Of a stretch of 64,000 nucleotides of DNA, positions 46,066-58,476 are shown piece after piece. Numbering within the stretch: position 1 is the stretch's first letter; each line of letters begins with the position of its first letter. The notes beneath the pieces are model-generated. The model ran no database searches. It worked only from the letters and a program-made list of their open reading frames with translations, and was not told the DNA's origin. Source of the stretch: Gibbula magus (lineage: Eukaryota; Mollusca; Gastropoda; Trochida; Trochidae); NCBI GenBank assembly GCA_936450465.1, contig OW388297.1, positions 46,886,130-46,950,129 of the forward strand, given 5' to 3'. The translations under genes were made by a program, and so were the position numbers.

Positions 46066-49000
46066 GTTCGGTATTCTTGTTTGTGCTTTTTGTTGCTGTG
46101 TTCGGAAAGTGTATCAGCGGTTTCAAGTGTTTACGAGAATCTTTATTGAATAAAGTGCGTTTTGGCGGATTGTTTTGTTTCATGGATGACCGTAACACGT
46201 AAATATTCCAGGACAAGAGTATCCGAACTGGGTTTGTCAAAAATTGTTTAACAGCAGTATATATAAATAGCCTTTTATAGCCTTTGAAGCTGTGCCACAT
46301 TTCGGAAGTGCAGTAAGTGTAAAAATATCTACCGTTTCTCAGCTACGTTTTTGAGTGTGGTACTGGGTAGTTAAGATAGTGGGACATTCAGTGCTGGCGG
46401 CAGGTACCTGACACTAAGGATGTGCATTTGAATCTTTATTAAACCCTTTCCGCAAATATGAATTTCTACTGTTGCAAAGGTATTATACCATATATTACAA
46501 TTCAACAGCACATGCATATATGGATTGAAACACTTTTCACTGTAGCAAAATGAACTGATATTCATTTATCATGGTTATTTATATCAATGTATATTAAATA
46601 ATATAGGCACATATACTATAATACTTACTTTAAAAAACGATAAAGTTAACAACTCAAATATCAAGCAACAACAGATATCCAAATGTTTTATCTCGAATTT
46701 TAGCCTTCAATTAGACCTGATAACGCCTTTTCTGTCAAATAGCATCGTCAACTCTCTTAGAGAGAATGCTAAATTATGAAAACAGGTGATAAGAGTTCTG
46801 GAAATAGTACAACGTGATTTCTGCTCTCATTTTTATTACTGTTGAAATGATGTAATGATTTAAATAACAGTATCAAAAGCAAAGAAACATTTCGCAAAAA
46901 CAAGGTTAAGTGATTAAGTGACAAATTGTAGGGTACATCATTTATCCAATTTTGGTCATCTTGCCATATGCATTTTAGTTTAATGATTTGATTAGTCATT
47001 ACCAATGATTTCGTACTTCCGGAAAATCCATGCCTTTATGTTGATTGTTCCGCTGTATGCTTGTATGGGACTTTTTACAATAAAAAGTGAAATAACAAAC
47101 CAAACACCAAGTTAAGTGATTAACGCCTATCATTTCAAACAAATGAAATAGTAATTAAGTAATGAAAGTTATCATTGCCAGTTGCAAAAACTACAGGTGA
47201 ATAAGCTCTGCAATGGACTATGATAATATTTCCATATGATTATTAAAATCATGTATTATAGAATGCCAGATCCAAAGGTTCATTCACGTAAATGTTCAAA
47301 GAGAAATGTCACAGAAAATAGTTATCTAAAATGATGCTTATTTTGCGAATAAACGTACCACGCTTGACATACAATGTATATCACTTCGCTGCCGATTGGA
47401 TGTACGTATACATACACATATTTACACCACCTTGTTTAGCCATAAGGTTATGAATACTAATACATATATTCTTCTCCAACTGTCGAAGAAATTAGATGAA
47501 AGGAACAATTAACTATAGAAACAGTTCCAAAACTTTAAGCTGTCTAGATGTAAATATATTTTTCACAAAATGATACATATATGTTTTTTGCTTTTAATGA
47601 TGGTCATGTCATAACTACACAGAAATGTTTTACATAGAACATATTCACTTCATTTTGAATTAAGCCAAATCGAACATTTCTTTTACGGTAGAGCCTACAA
47701 AGAAGTATTGTAACTTTAAGTGGAATGTCTAAAATATTTCATTTCTTGCCAATGTGGCCCTAAGTATCAAATTTTGCTGACGCTGTTTCAAACGAGACCC
47801 GTTTATGTTGTTTCACTAACATAAATAAAAGAGGTTCTGTTATATGATAGTCATGACAGTATTTAACTATAATCGCTGTTGAATGTTGCAGATATAATGT
47901 AATTGGATACAATGACATACCCTTTTGTAAAATTACAGGACAAGTTGTTATGAAGATCATATTATACAATGTATATGCAATGCCTATGATGAACTTAGAA
48001 TTAAATACTTTAGATCACCAAAGAACCATGCATAATTACTTCACTGTAAACTTTCTGCACAAACATGTCATCATATATACTGTCAGCTTATATCTTTATC
48101 ATGTTCAGAAAGTGATTACATCAGAGATGTACAGCTACAATGTCTCACTGCGCGCACTATAATACATAATTTCATGCCTGTGTTGTGGACCGAAGGCCTC
48201 TCAGCTTAATTCAACTATCCATCTGTAAGTTACAAAACTAAATAATTAATGGTTCCAATACAGCTGCAGTGAGAGATCACGCTTTCCGCATAGTTCTGGT
48301 TCAAATACCGTATTTCCGATGGTGAGGAATAATTTTAAATTTATCAAGAATTGGTCTTTCGAAGAAACGCTGAAATCGGTACACTTGCATATACTGAACA
48401 AGTAAAACTCATATTTGAATGTATCCTACCTAAATGATAACAAAGTTTAACTTAACATTCAAACTCTCCTTGGGTTCAAGAACCATGCGGTTCAAAAGGT
48501 ATAAAACGGTACTTTCAGATGGAGTTATTCCCAATGTCACTTTGCATGTAGATACCAATTAATGGCTTATATTTGTAGTCGTTTGCCAAACCCCCAAAAC
48601 GTAATTCCTTATAGCCAACTAACAAACATTTCTAATCATAACCGTACGAACTTTTTGAAAATTTAGATAAAACCAAGACCTCATGGTACGGTTGAAATGG
48701 AACCAGTCTAAAATAATGTTTCTTGGATCAGACGTTTAACGTCTTCTCGAGATTCAACAATTCACACAACTCTGACACCAAACTATATCGTAATAAATGC
48801 TAATACCGCCCCAAACAATAAAATTTAGCAGAAAAGTGCTTATCAAAGGGATTAAATAGATTTGAATACAAGAAATTTACATTGAAAATCCTGCTTCAAA
48901 TGCCACAAATAACAGTTCACACGTTTACAAAAATTCAGAATTAAATCGCTCAGGGACATTTACAATTATAATATGCAAAAGAAATATAAGATTTGCGGAT

Positions 49001-49218
49001 GTCTTCATCGTGCATTTCAACTTGTTAACGCTATTTGTTCACAAATAAGAAGTTAAAATCCGACAAGTTTGCCTTTATGTTAAATCAAAATCTTTAAAAC
49101 TCAACTTACATATACACTTCGCCTCGACGGGGCCCATACTAAGGGCTTCTGGTCCGGGCGCCCCACCCAGGCGGCGTTAAGTCCAAATATACACGTTAGA
49201 ACGAGCCAACACACCGTG
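46066..49218. other. AT-rich non-coding sequence
   Basis: No feature supported. A GC-richer patch (49125-49218) directly precedes the ORF below on the map and would be its 3' UTR. Confidence 0.35.
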
Positions 49219-49530
49219 TTACACATGTTGAAACAGTGTCTTGTCGCAAGGACCCGCTTCCCTGATGTAAGCCTCTTCTAACGATAACTGTTGGCTCTGA
49301 GGTATCGATCGCTCGATGTAAGTTTCATAGGACGGAGCAGAGAGGAGCCGATCGAGCTCCAGCACCCTTTTCTTATGACCCAACTCATCGGCGAATCCAT
49401 GTTGTAGAAGTGGACCCGTCCGGTCTTTGGAGAAACGGCCCACGTGCTGTGCGTGCAGCGGCGTCGTTGCTACGTCTACAAACGGAATGTGATGATGACG
49501 GGCTAAGTTTGTCTCAAGACTTTGATTCAT
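49219..49530 (-). CDS. Hypothetical intronless 103-aa protein
   Basis: An ATG-initiated frame (context AATAAGATGA) of 103 codons ending TAA... the stop is at 49219-49221. Its base composition and codon use are clearly richer in G+C than the surrounding AT-rich DNA. The product is soluble, without signal peptide or membrane segment: it begins MNQSLETNLARHHHIPFVDV, has KDRTGPLLQHGFADELGHKK in the middle, an acidic/leucine helix-like part (RVLELDRLLSAPSYETY), and ends AGPCDKTLFQHV. I recognise no family. The tyrosine/proline-bearing, low-hydrophobicity style resembles small ciliary microtubule-associated proteins, but that is only an impression. It could also be the first or only coding exon of a longer transcript, or a retrocopy. 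No polyadenylation signal was seen close by. Confidence 0.55.
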   Translation of the reverse strand: MNQSLETNLARHHHIPFVDVATTPLHAQHVGRFSKDRTGPLLQHGFADELGHKKRVLELDRLLSAPSYETYIERSIPQSQQLSLEEAYIREAGPCDKTLFQHV

Positions 49531-49884
49531 CTTATTTGTAGAGTTTTCGTTTATTAGTATGGATGTGTAAACGTAAATTATATTTCAGGATTCATGATTA
49601 TTATTGAGTTACATCTGTTTTCTTAAATAATGTGAGACTTATATTTGACGCATATAGTTGAATAAAATTAAACTAATATTTGACGCATATATCGTTGAAT
49701 AATATGATATTAATATGTCACGTGTACATATATGATGTGTATTTCATGATCTACAGTCACAAGTAGTTTCTCATGAGGCATGTCGATAATATGCATTGAT
49801 ACAGTTTAATCCTGTTTTGTTGAAGAATATTCGAGGCGTAAACTGACATGATCTGTAAATCAGTTTGTATCATTCCAACGAAGT
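49531..49884. other. AT-rich non-coding sequence
   Basis: Would contain the promoter of the ORF at 49530 if that is a gene; no TATA-like element could be assigned. ATATTTGACGCATATA occurs twice near 49640-49690. Confidence 0.3.
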
Positions 49885-49888
49885 TTAA

Positions 49889-50243
49889 AGGCGCTGTAGC
49901 ACGTTTTTGGCAAATTTTATTTTTTCAAATTTCCCATTTATAATGATAGTTTATGTAATTTATATTTACTTCAAAAGGTAAAACATCATATTACACAAAC
50001 CAATTATGCGTAGTGGTAATAACGGTATTGCGTATAAAGCAAAAATTGCATGGCGGCCATTTTATTGTGAACACAATTTATTATTTTGTATGACAAAAAC
50101 GATTCCCATGGCTTTATGGAACCATGTACACTCATTTTTTAACTTGATTTTCCGAAGAGGGAAGGGTGTTTTACCATTAGTGACATTATTTTTCAAAAAC
50201 ATTTCATCAACTTATTTCAGCGAAAAAACGTGCTACTGCCCCT
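49889..50243 (+). mobile_element. MITE, family A, short subfamily, complete copy
   Basis: Starts AGGCGCTGTAGCACGTTTTT and ends AAAAAACGTGCTACTGCCCCT, flanked by TTAA at 49885-49888 and 50244-50247. It is 355 bp. The interior (TGCGTAGTGGTAATAACGGT, GGCGGCCATTTTATTGTGAA) differs from the long subfamily apart from short blocks. It shares ends and TTAA target, so one transposase presumably moved both. Confidence 0.85.
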
Positions 50244-50247
50244 TTAA

Positions 50248-52417
50248 TCTCGATTTGCTGTCTTCTATTTGAGGCGTAAGGTAATTTGTTTTTCAAGATG
50301 TTTGGGTTCTTGGGTGATTAATCCTTTATGCTTGATTACAATTTGAAGCATATCCATAATGCGTATTTCACAATTTATGATTCTGTCATTATTTCGGTGT
50401 CTACTTTTTCAGTTGTATTTATTTAATGTCTCATATTAATATGTTTGTGCATTTTCATACTTCTATTTTGCATGAAGAATATTTTGTTCCGTTGATAAAA
50501 ATCCGACGTTCATGCACAGCGAGTATGTTATACTTCATGAATCGGATTGAACTTCCTGTCAGTGGCATTTCAGGGCTAGCATGTTTACAGTCGTTCATTG
50601 ATATTTAGGTTAGGATAATACTGACATGTTTAAATGTCATGTTCGGTTTTTGATGGATTTCTTTTGAAGAGTAATCACTTATGGAAGAAGGTTACCTAAG
50701 TTGGATAACTTGTTCCTAATCCCCTTTTCACTGAATAAAATATGTTTAAATAAAATTAATCCAAATTATTTATATGAGGTATATACAGTATGAGACCGAA
50801 ATATAATCTTGTATTTTGTTGTTATGAAATCAATACGGTTTTAAGATTTGTCCAATAATATAGCACGTAACTTTTCAATTCTATAAATTCCCAACAGGCC
50901 TATTAAAATGTTTCACTTAAATGCATTTTAAATGGCTAAATTCAATATTATCTAGCTATTTTATCAAATGTTATATAACAAAAAATATTTCTATTATTCT
51001 TAATTATTTAAATTGTAACAAATAAGATAACGTCATATTTAATTCTAACTTCAACTGTCATCATTTGATTCCACTCCGTTTCCGTTTCATGAACCTCTCC
51101 CCACAAGTCTTTCTTCAAACAACAATAGTTTCAAAACTATAAACATAAGTTTAACATTATACAAACTTATCGAAAGTTTTTTATAATAATATTAACAAAT
51201 ATAAGTTTTGAGACTGCAATCATTAAAGCAGTTCTTTATTCTATCCATGTTATTGATAATAACGACAATACATACACTGACAAATCTCATCTCACAAACC
51301 TAATCAATTCTCATCGTAATCCAATTTTTAGTATTCTTGGTGGATACTTGAACTGTCGAATCCAAGGTTTATTTTGTTGAAGTGAGATAATGGTGAAATG
51401 TGATTATAGGTTTTGCTGTGATTCTGGGCGGATAGCCTGTAATAAATTAACATATGTTTATCTAAATAAATATATGTAATATATTGTAAACAGGCTGATG
51501 TGTCTGGTTGCTGTAATTTAGACACTAAATACACTTAAGATAAATTCTATATAGAAACAATGTAATTACGATGTAGACATAAGTATACACCAAAGACACT
51601 GGAAACCAAAATGATATGTTCTACACATAAAGACACTTGACGATTAGTCTGAGGAATTATATTCAGACATGGATCGGATGTATTAAAGACAATGTACATG
51701 TAATTACAATGTACATGTAGACATACGAAGCTAATAAAGGAATTGAAGATTAAGTTTATGTGTGTTGATTAAATGAATGAAGCCGAAAATACATTATTAT
51801 CATATGAAAACGTAACAGACATGACAGGATTATGACATGTACACTACCTGGGAGAAGAAACGCACACAACATATTTTATCAGATTTCGTAAAAACTATAA
51901 AATGCATGTGAGCCATATTATACTATGATGTTGCAATATGCACACCATTTCGAAGTTTAAGATGTTTTACTATAAGTTCATAACATTCAGTGGAGGGTGA
52001 CACCGTAATTTTTCAGACCCATATTAGTGTTTATCCAACGAGCCTACGTGTTATAACGTATTTATCTTACCGTATGTCTCAAAATATCATTAAAAAAAAA
52101 CAAAGAAAAAGTTTGACAGAAAACAGCTGATCGATCGACAAACTATGACCTTTAACTTGTGTCACGTGACATGGAATAGAATGGATGCATGCTTTATTCA
52201 TTTAGCGGGATATAACACATCACCCTCGGGAAGATTTATCAACACGTATGACGGTGTTTATTGATATTTGTTAATGGTCACGTAGACCAATCAGGGATCG
52301 ACATTCTTACATGAGGTAGTATAAAATAGAATAACGATTGTTTAGATGAAGCAAAGATAACTCTCAGTGTTAAATCAGAGACCTGACATAACGACCCGGC
52401 AACCACGAGCAGCAATA
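50248..52417. other. AT-rich non-coding sequence
   Basis: Nothing recognised. Confidence 0.35.
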
Positions 52418-52425
52418 CAGTATAG

Positions 52426-53610
52426 GGTTACCTGCCAAAACGCAGAACTGCAAAACGCAGAATCCCAATTAGCAGAAATGAAAAGTTCATTGTCAGGCTG
52501 GTCACACCTATTCAATTAAGTAATGGACTGGTCCACTCTGACAGTGAGTAGAGCGACACAGTCAAATTAGCAGATCACTGAATCAACAGGTCAATGTTCA
52601 ACAGTATGAACCTCCCGGTATATGTTTATATGAAAATACTGAGTAGTCACACACTGTAACAATATATTCAACACTCTATCAAAACATTGTTAAACAGTAT
52701 AATCCTCCCAGGTACATGTGTTTGTAAGTAAATACTGAGTAGTAACACACTGTAACAATATATTCAGCACTCTATCAAAACATTGTTAAACAGTATAGTG
52801 TGAGCAGCGCCATGTACCGTCACAGACGCCACAACATCCCACCACTGCCTGCATCAAGAGCTGAGGTGGACCTTCAAGACCAGTGGACCACAACTCAAGA
52901 TGGCAGAAGATTCTTGCTGTTTGCGGATGGAGAAGAAAACAAGATCCTGGCCTTCTGTTCCGAAGAGTCCCTGGAAGCCTTGCAGTCTGCTGACTACATC
53001 TACATGGACGGCACCTTCTCCTCCTGTCCGGCTCTCTGGAACCAGGTGTACATCATACATGCCATGTCAGGATCGACCATGTACCCACTGGTCTTCGCCC
53101 TACTGATCAAGAACATTGAAAACGGAGAGAAGGCGAAGGTCATCCAGATCAACTTTGGAGCTGCTCCACCACCCAAGAAAGCAATCTACAAAGAGAAGGA
53201 GCAGCGCCTGTCTCGTCTGAAAGATCAGCTTCGCCGTGGTGAGAAGTCACCAATGCAGTTCCTGGATGCAGTCGGACCTCTCATGATGATGAAGATGTGA
53301 TTGAACAATGAACAATGATAAGCAATGTTGTAAATTATTGTTAATATGTTATTGTAAGTTATTGTACGTTATTAATATGATGAAGAGATACATCAACATC
53401 AATTTCCAAGATGATGAAAGAATCCAACAATGGAAACATATGATTAAAAAACATGCACAATACATGTTTACACAACAAATTTTTGTCTTCATTTCATTTC
53501 CTATCGGGCCGTTCCATTATATTATGAGGGTTCAGGTGTGTGCAACCAACCATAAATGTTGTTGTTTTAGCAGTTCTGCGTTTTGCAGTTCTGCGTTTTG
53601 GCAGGATACC
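52426..53610 (+). mobile_element. Non-autonomous MULE (Mutator-like) transposon, complete
   Basis: Both ends are readable. The TIR is 37 bp (52426-52462 and 53574-53610) with only two mismatches, beginning GGTTACCTGCCAAAACGCAG. It contains a direct repeat of AAAACGCAGAA. The 8-bp string CAGTATAG stands directly outside both ends (52418-52425 and 53611-53618), a target duplication of the size known for MULEs. Inside are two ~95-bp tandem units (52599-52788, each with ACACTGTAACAATATATTCA) and a deleted transposase gene. The sharp ends and near-identical TIRs suggest fairly recent movement. Confidence 0.9.
52812..53300 (+). pseudogene. Internally deleted MULE transposase
   Basis: An open frame of 162 codons from ATG at 52812 (an in-frame GTG lies at 52800). 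The first ~100 codons match the MULE transposase start as I know it from animal FLYWCH/MULE proteins: RRHNIPPLPASRAEVDLQDQ, DGEENKILAFCSEESLEAL, and the first DDE Asp in YIYMDGTFSSCP, then QVYIIHAMSGSTMYPLVFAL. The sequence then passes directly to a basic C-terminal tail (KEKEQRLSRLKDQLRRGEKS). The central part with the second Asp and the Glu is gone. The frame is nevertheless uninterrupted, and the reading is G+C-richer than its flanks. A truncated product could be made but could not catalyse transposition. Confidence 0.75.
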
Positions 53611-53618
53611 CAGTATAG

Positions 53619-53889
53619 CCACGTACTCTCATTGAAGTAGTCATGATGGTGCAGATGAAGTTGAAAGTGAATCAACCGGAAGTAGCGGTCTACCATTGGC
53701 GTGTTTATCTTAAAAAATATAACTCGAATAACACATTTCTCACGATCTCAATGAACTGTCATTTCATTATTTATTGTTTCAGCGTAATTTGGAGACAACT
53801 TTTAATTGTATTTTCTAAATAATTGAATAAAAGAAAAGGTGTTTCTTTTGCTCGGTAGTGTTGACATACATGTAGGAAGACTGCAAAAC
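53619..53889. other. Non-coding sequence
   Basis: Nothing recognised. Confidence 0.3.
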
Positions 53890-54450
53890 AATTGAACTTT
53901 TGAAGTGATATTTTGACGTCTGTACACAGTAAAGTCTTCGAAATCGAAGTAATATGGTATCGTCTGTACATAGTAAAGTCTTCGAAAGCGAAGTAATATG
54001 GTATCGTCTGTACACAGTTAAGTCATCGAAAGCGTATAATATGGTATCGTCTGTACATAGTAAAGTCTTCGAAAGCGAAGTAATATGGTATCGTCTGTAC
54101 ACAGTAAAGTCTTCGAAAGCGAAGTAATATGGTATCGTCTGTACACAGTAAAGTCTTCGAAAGCGAAGTAATATGGTATCGTCTGTACACAGTAAAGTCA
54201 TCGAAAGCGAAATAATATGGTATCGTCTGTACACAGTAAAGTCTTCGAAAGCGAAATAACAAGGTATCGTCTGTACACAGTCAATCAATAAAATGCGAAG
54301 CAATCTCGTGACGTATGCAGTTAAGCCATAACATGGGAAGTGATATGGGGACTGCTGTAAACACGTCAGTAAACACATTGAAAGCGAAGTAGTATGACGA
54401 CGTCTGTGCACAGGAACATGATGATACGGGTACGTCTCTACACAGTGCAG
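53890..54450. repeat. 44-bp minisatellite
   Basis: About nine good units and three decayed ones: CGTCTGTACACAGTAAAGTC, TTCGAAAGCGAAGTAATATG, GTAT. Unit starts at 53961 and 54005 show the 44-bp period. As 44 is not a multiple of three and the unit lacks minus-strand stops, all three minus frames stay open and give a 224-codon frame that repeats every 44 residues; not taken as a gene. Confidence 0.95.
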
Positions 54451-54474
54451 GCATTGCATACATATAGTATACGT

Positions 54475-54790
54475 TGTCACCAACCACACTGTACAGATGC
54501 ATCGATCTAAACCATTAGCTGCGAGACCGGATGGTCATCATGTTTGTGGATACCACAGGACCACTATTTGAAGTTGCCTCGTTAACCATAATTGTTTACA
54601 ATTATTCTCAATCACAAATATAAAGATATTTAACCAATTCATTTTCCAAATAGGAAGAAGGGATCAATAGAAAAAAATCTGGATAGTCACGAAGGTAAAC
54701 ATTTTACAGTTGATAATCACATATTTACATACAATTACTAAATATCAAAGGTGAAAGTTCATTACATAATTTGCAAACAAATGTTTTACA
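54475..54790 (+). repeat. Dispersed duplication, copy 1
   Basis: Aligns by eye over about 310 bp with 62537-62850. Shared strings include TCGTTAACCAT, AGTTGATAATCACATATTTA, TCAAAGGTGAAA, AATACCACAGGA and CCAATT. Both copies are in the same orientation, about 8.06 kb apart. No TIR, tail or coding content was recognised. Confidence 0.8.
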
Positions 54791-55619
54791 AACATATGGC
54801 ATAAAGGAAACCAAATATTGTAAAAACCTCTCTGTATTTTCCTCTCGGTAAAATAACAAGAGGATAACATTATAAAATTAATCTTGACCTGTATTAAGAT
54901 ACCGCCTATACACACATGCTACTCACGTTGCTCTTTTAAATAAATGCCGACATAACCAATATATCACCGGTTTTGAACATCAAACACATATATCTATCAC
55001 GTCAAACTATAAACAGGTTACTATTATATTGTGGTGTAAAGTGCATTTTACAGGAACTATTCGATGCAATTGCTTAAACAAGCATGTTTGAATTTCTAAA
55101 AAGAATGACATTAATTTTTTTCAAATACAATATATGATGACTCGTTTAAAATAATCCTATATAAATAATCGCATTTGCACACTATATGATATTTATATTT
55201 ATTACCCATAGGGTTGAAAATAACCAAGTTAATATTACTGATATGAGCACATATGCACATATCACGTTTGCCAAGCAACCATTGTTTCACCGCGACTTCC
55301 CGTCTGTGACGTCATAAAACGATTGTTCGTGACGTCACTGTAGCTTGTCCTCGCAAGAGAAGTTGGCTGTTTCCTGGTTAGTTTACGTGAATCAAATGGA
55401 GTAGAATGGGTAATAAAGAAATTATTAAACTCGAAAGTGTGCCATATGCCTTTACGAAACTCGTGAACATTTATGGATAAAAGTAAAGAGTCATATGACA
55501 CACTTCCTCGGGTAAAGATCTCTATATATGAAAATAAATACGAATGTTACTGAATAAATTTGAAATATGAAAGACACTCAGTAACTTACCACGGCCATAC
55601 GTATGTGACTATTTCTATT
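54791..55619. other. AT-rich non-coding sequence
   Basis: Nothing recognised. Confidence 0.35.
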
Positions 55620-57549
55620 AATACAGCTTCGACTGAATCTATGACTACATCTGTGATTACATCTGTGATCAATTCTGTGACTTCATCTATGACTAATTCT
55701 GTGACTGTATCTGTGACTAATTCCTTGACTATATCTGTGACTAGTTCCGTGACTACAACTATGACTAATTCCGTGACTACATCTATGACTACTTCCGTGA
55801 CTACATCTGTGACTAATTACGTGACTACATCTATGACTAATTACGTGACTACATCTATGACTAATTACGTGACTACATCTATGACTAATTACGTGACTAC
55901 ATCTATGACTAATTCCGTGACTACATTTATGACTAATTCCGTGACTACAACTATGACTAATTCTGTGACTACATCTGTGACTAATTCCGTGACCGCATCT
56001 ATGACTAATTCCGTGACTACATCTGTGACTAATTCCGTGACTATATCTATGACTAATTCCGTAACTTCATCCATGACTAACTCCGTTACTACATATGTGA
56101 CTAATTCCGTTGAAACATCTATGACTAATTCCGTGACTACATCTATGACTAATTCCGTGACTACAACTATGACTAATTCCGTGACTATATCTGTGACTAA
56201 TTCCGTGACAATATCTGTGACTAGATCCGTGACTACATATGTGACTTATTCCGTGACTATATCTGTGACTAATTCCGTGACTACATCTATGACTAATTCC
56301 GTGACTACATCTATGACTAATTCCGTGACTATATCTGTGACTAATTCCGTGACTACATTTGTGACTAATTCCGTGACTACATATATGACTTATTCCGTGA
56401 CAACATCTGTGACTAATTTCGTGACTACATCTGTGACTAATTCCGTGACTAAATCTATGACTAATTCCGTGACTATATCTGTGACTAATTCCGTGACTAA
56501 ATCTTTGACTAATTCCGTGACTACATCTATGACTAATTCCGTGACTACATCTATGACTAATTCCGTGACTACATCTGTGACTAATTCCGTGACTACAACT
56601 ATGACTAATTCTGTGACTACATCTGTGACTAATTCCGTGACCGCATCTATGACAAATTCCGTGACTACAACTATGACTAATTCCGTGACTACATCTATGA
56701 CTAATTCCGTGACTACATCTGTGACTAATTCCGTGACTACATATATGACTAATTCCGTGACTACAACTATGACTAATTCTGTGACTACATCTGTGACTAA
56801 TTCCGTGACCGCATCTATGACTAATTCCGTGACTACATCTGTGACTAATTCCGTGACTATATCTATGACTAATTCCGTAACTTCATCCATGACTAACTCC
56901 GTTACTACATATGTGACTAATTCCGTTGAAACATCTATGACTAATTCCGTGACTACATCTATGACTAATTCCGTGACTACAACTATGTCTAATTCCGTGA
57001 CTATATCTGTGACTAATTCCGTGACAATATCTGTGACTAGATCCGTGACTACATATGTGACTTATTCCGTGACTATATCTGTGACTAATTCCGTGACTAC
57101 ATCTATGACTAATTCCGTGACTACATCTATGACTAATTCCGTGACTATATCTGTGACTAATTCCGTGACTACATTTGTGACTAATTCCGTGACTACATAT
57201 ATGACTTATTCCGTGACTACATCTGTGACTAATTTCGTGACTACATCTGTGACTAATTCCGTGACTAAATCTATGACTAATTCCGTGACTATATCTGTGA
57301 CTAATTCCGTGACTAAATCTGTGACTAATTCCGTGACTACATCTATGACTAATTCCGTGACTACATCTATGACTAATTCCGTGACTACATCTGTGACTAA
57401 TTCCGTGACTACATCTATGACTAATTCCGTGACTACATCTATGACTAATTCCGTGACTACATCTATGACTAATTACGTGACTACATCTATGACTAATTCC
57501 GTGACTACATCTATGACTAATTCCGTGACTACATCTGTGACTAATTCCA
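55620..57549. repeat. 24-bp satellite with an 816-bp internal duplication
   Basis: About 80 units of ATGACTAATTCCGTGACTAC plus ATCT. Each is itself two related 12-bp halves (TGACTAATTCCG and TGACTACATCTA). Rare variants such as GTAACTTCATCCATGACTAA occur at 56061 and 56877, exactly 816 bp (34 units) apart. About 27 consecutive variant units (roughly 55945-56600 and 56761-57416) are nearly identical, so a block was duplicated recently. A plus-strand frame stays open for 707 codons (Thr/Ser/Val/Asn/Met, reading TNSVTTSMTNSV) and minus frames are open too. There is no ATG before the array in that frame, and no signal peptide. Confidence 0.95.
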
Positions 57550-58476
57550 TTGAAACACCTGTGGCTATCAAGTTTGTCATGACAAAACCACATTCCCCCC
57601 AAATATGTATTGATATATTCGCCAAAGAAATTATGAAAACATTTATATCCATCACTTATATCCTGTATCCGAAGATGAAGTAATATCATAATATTGCCCC
57701 AAACCTAACATTATCAAACTACCAATAATCTGTATTGGACGATGTATGAAGGAAAGTGTCAGTTTACAACTCCCTTTAACGTTCCTGTGCATCCTGCAAA
57801 GACAGCAAGCTGATTTTAACACGTTGTCTAATCCAATGTACTTATCAAGCAAATAATCAGCGTTCTTCAATAGTAAATAGGACGCCCCATGGTGTCTGGG
57901 AATCAATACATGTTCTGCAGCTAATTCATATAATGTTGGAAGAAGACATAATTGTATTGATTTGTATCTGCTGTTGAGATACTACTTTCAAACTAGAGAT
58001 GCTTCTGACAACTGATAATGTTTGGTCCTGATTTACGAGATGTAACCATGGAATTCTAATAATCTAATAACGTTTCTAATAAAGTTTGTTTTATTCAGAT
58101 GGCTTAATTAATGTTATCCAATGGTACTGAACACAGCTTACATTTCTATTGATAGTGATAGTCAAACAGAAGAATAATCTGCCCCACTTCATTTGTTACA
58201 CTGACAGAATTTCTGCAACTGCATTGAGTAGATTCTTGAACTAATATTGCGATCTGGTCCAGAAGATCCGACAGAACCGTTCATCTGATTCGCTGTTTGT
58301 TTGCTGTAAGCACCAGGAATCGATGTGTTGAATCGCCTATGTACAATAAGTTCATGTATATCTTGGCCCGGCTGAATTGGACGCGTTTATCATTACACAG
58401 ACGCCACAATGTGGCTGGTTCAGTTCTGGTTCAGGAAAACGAAAAAGAAGTGGATAAAACCTACAAATTGTGATGG
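57550..58476. other. Non-coding sequence
   Basis: Nothing recognised. The plus-strand frame from the satellite ends at 57681-57683. Confidence 0.35.

Noticed and set aside
53815..54489. 224-codon minus-strand frame
   Set aside because: Produced by the 44-bp minisatellite, whose unit lacks stops in all minus frames; the peptide simply repeats in a 44-residue cycle.
53890..57549. CRISPR-like arrays
   Set aside because: The repeats are contiguous without unique spacers, and the DNA is eukaryotic.
55560..57683. 707-codon Thr/Ser-rich frame as a mucin-like gene
   Set aside because: It is a 24-bp satellite open in several frames on both strands. There is no ATG before the repeats, no signal peptide and no clear splice sites. 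Kept as a repeat.
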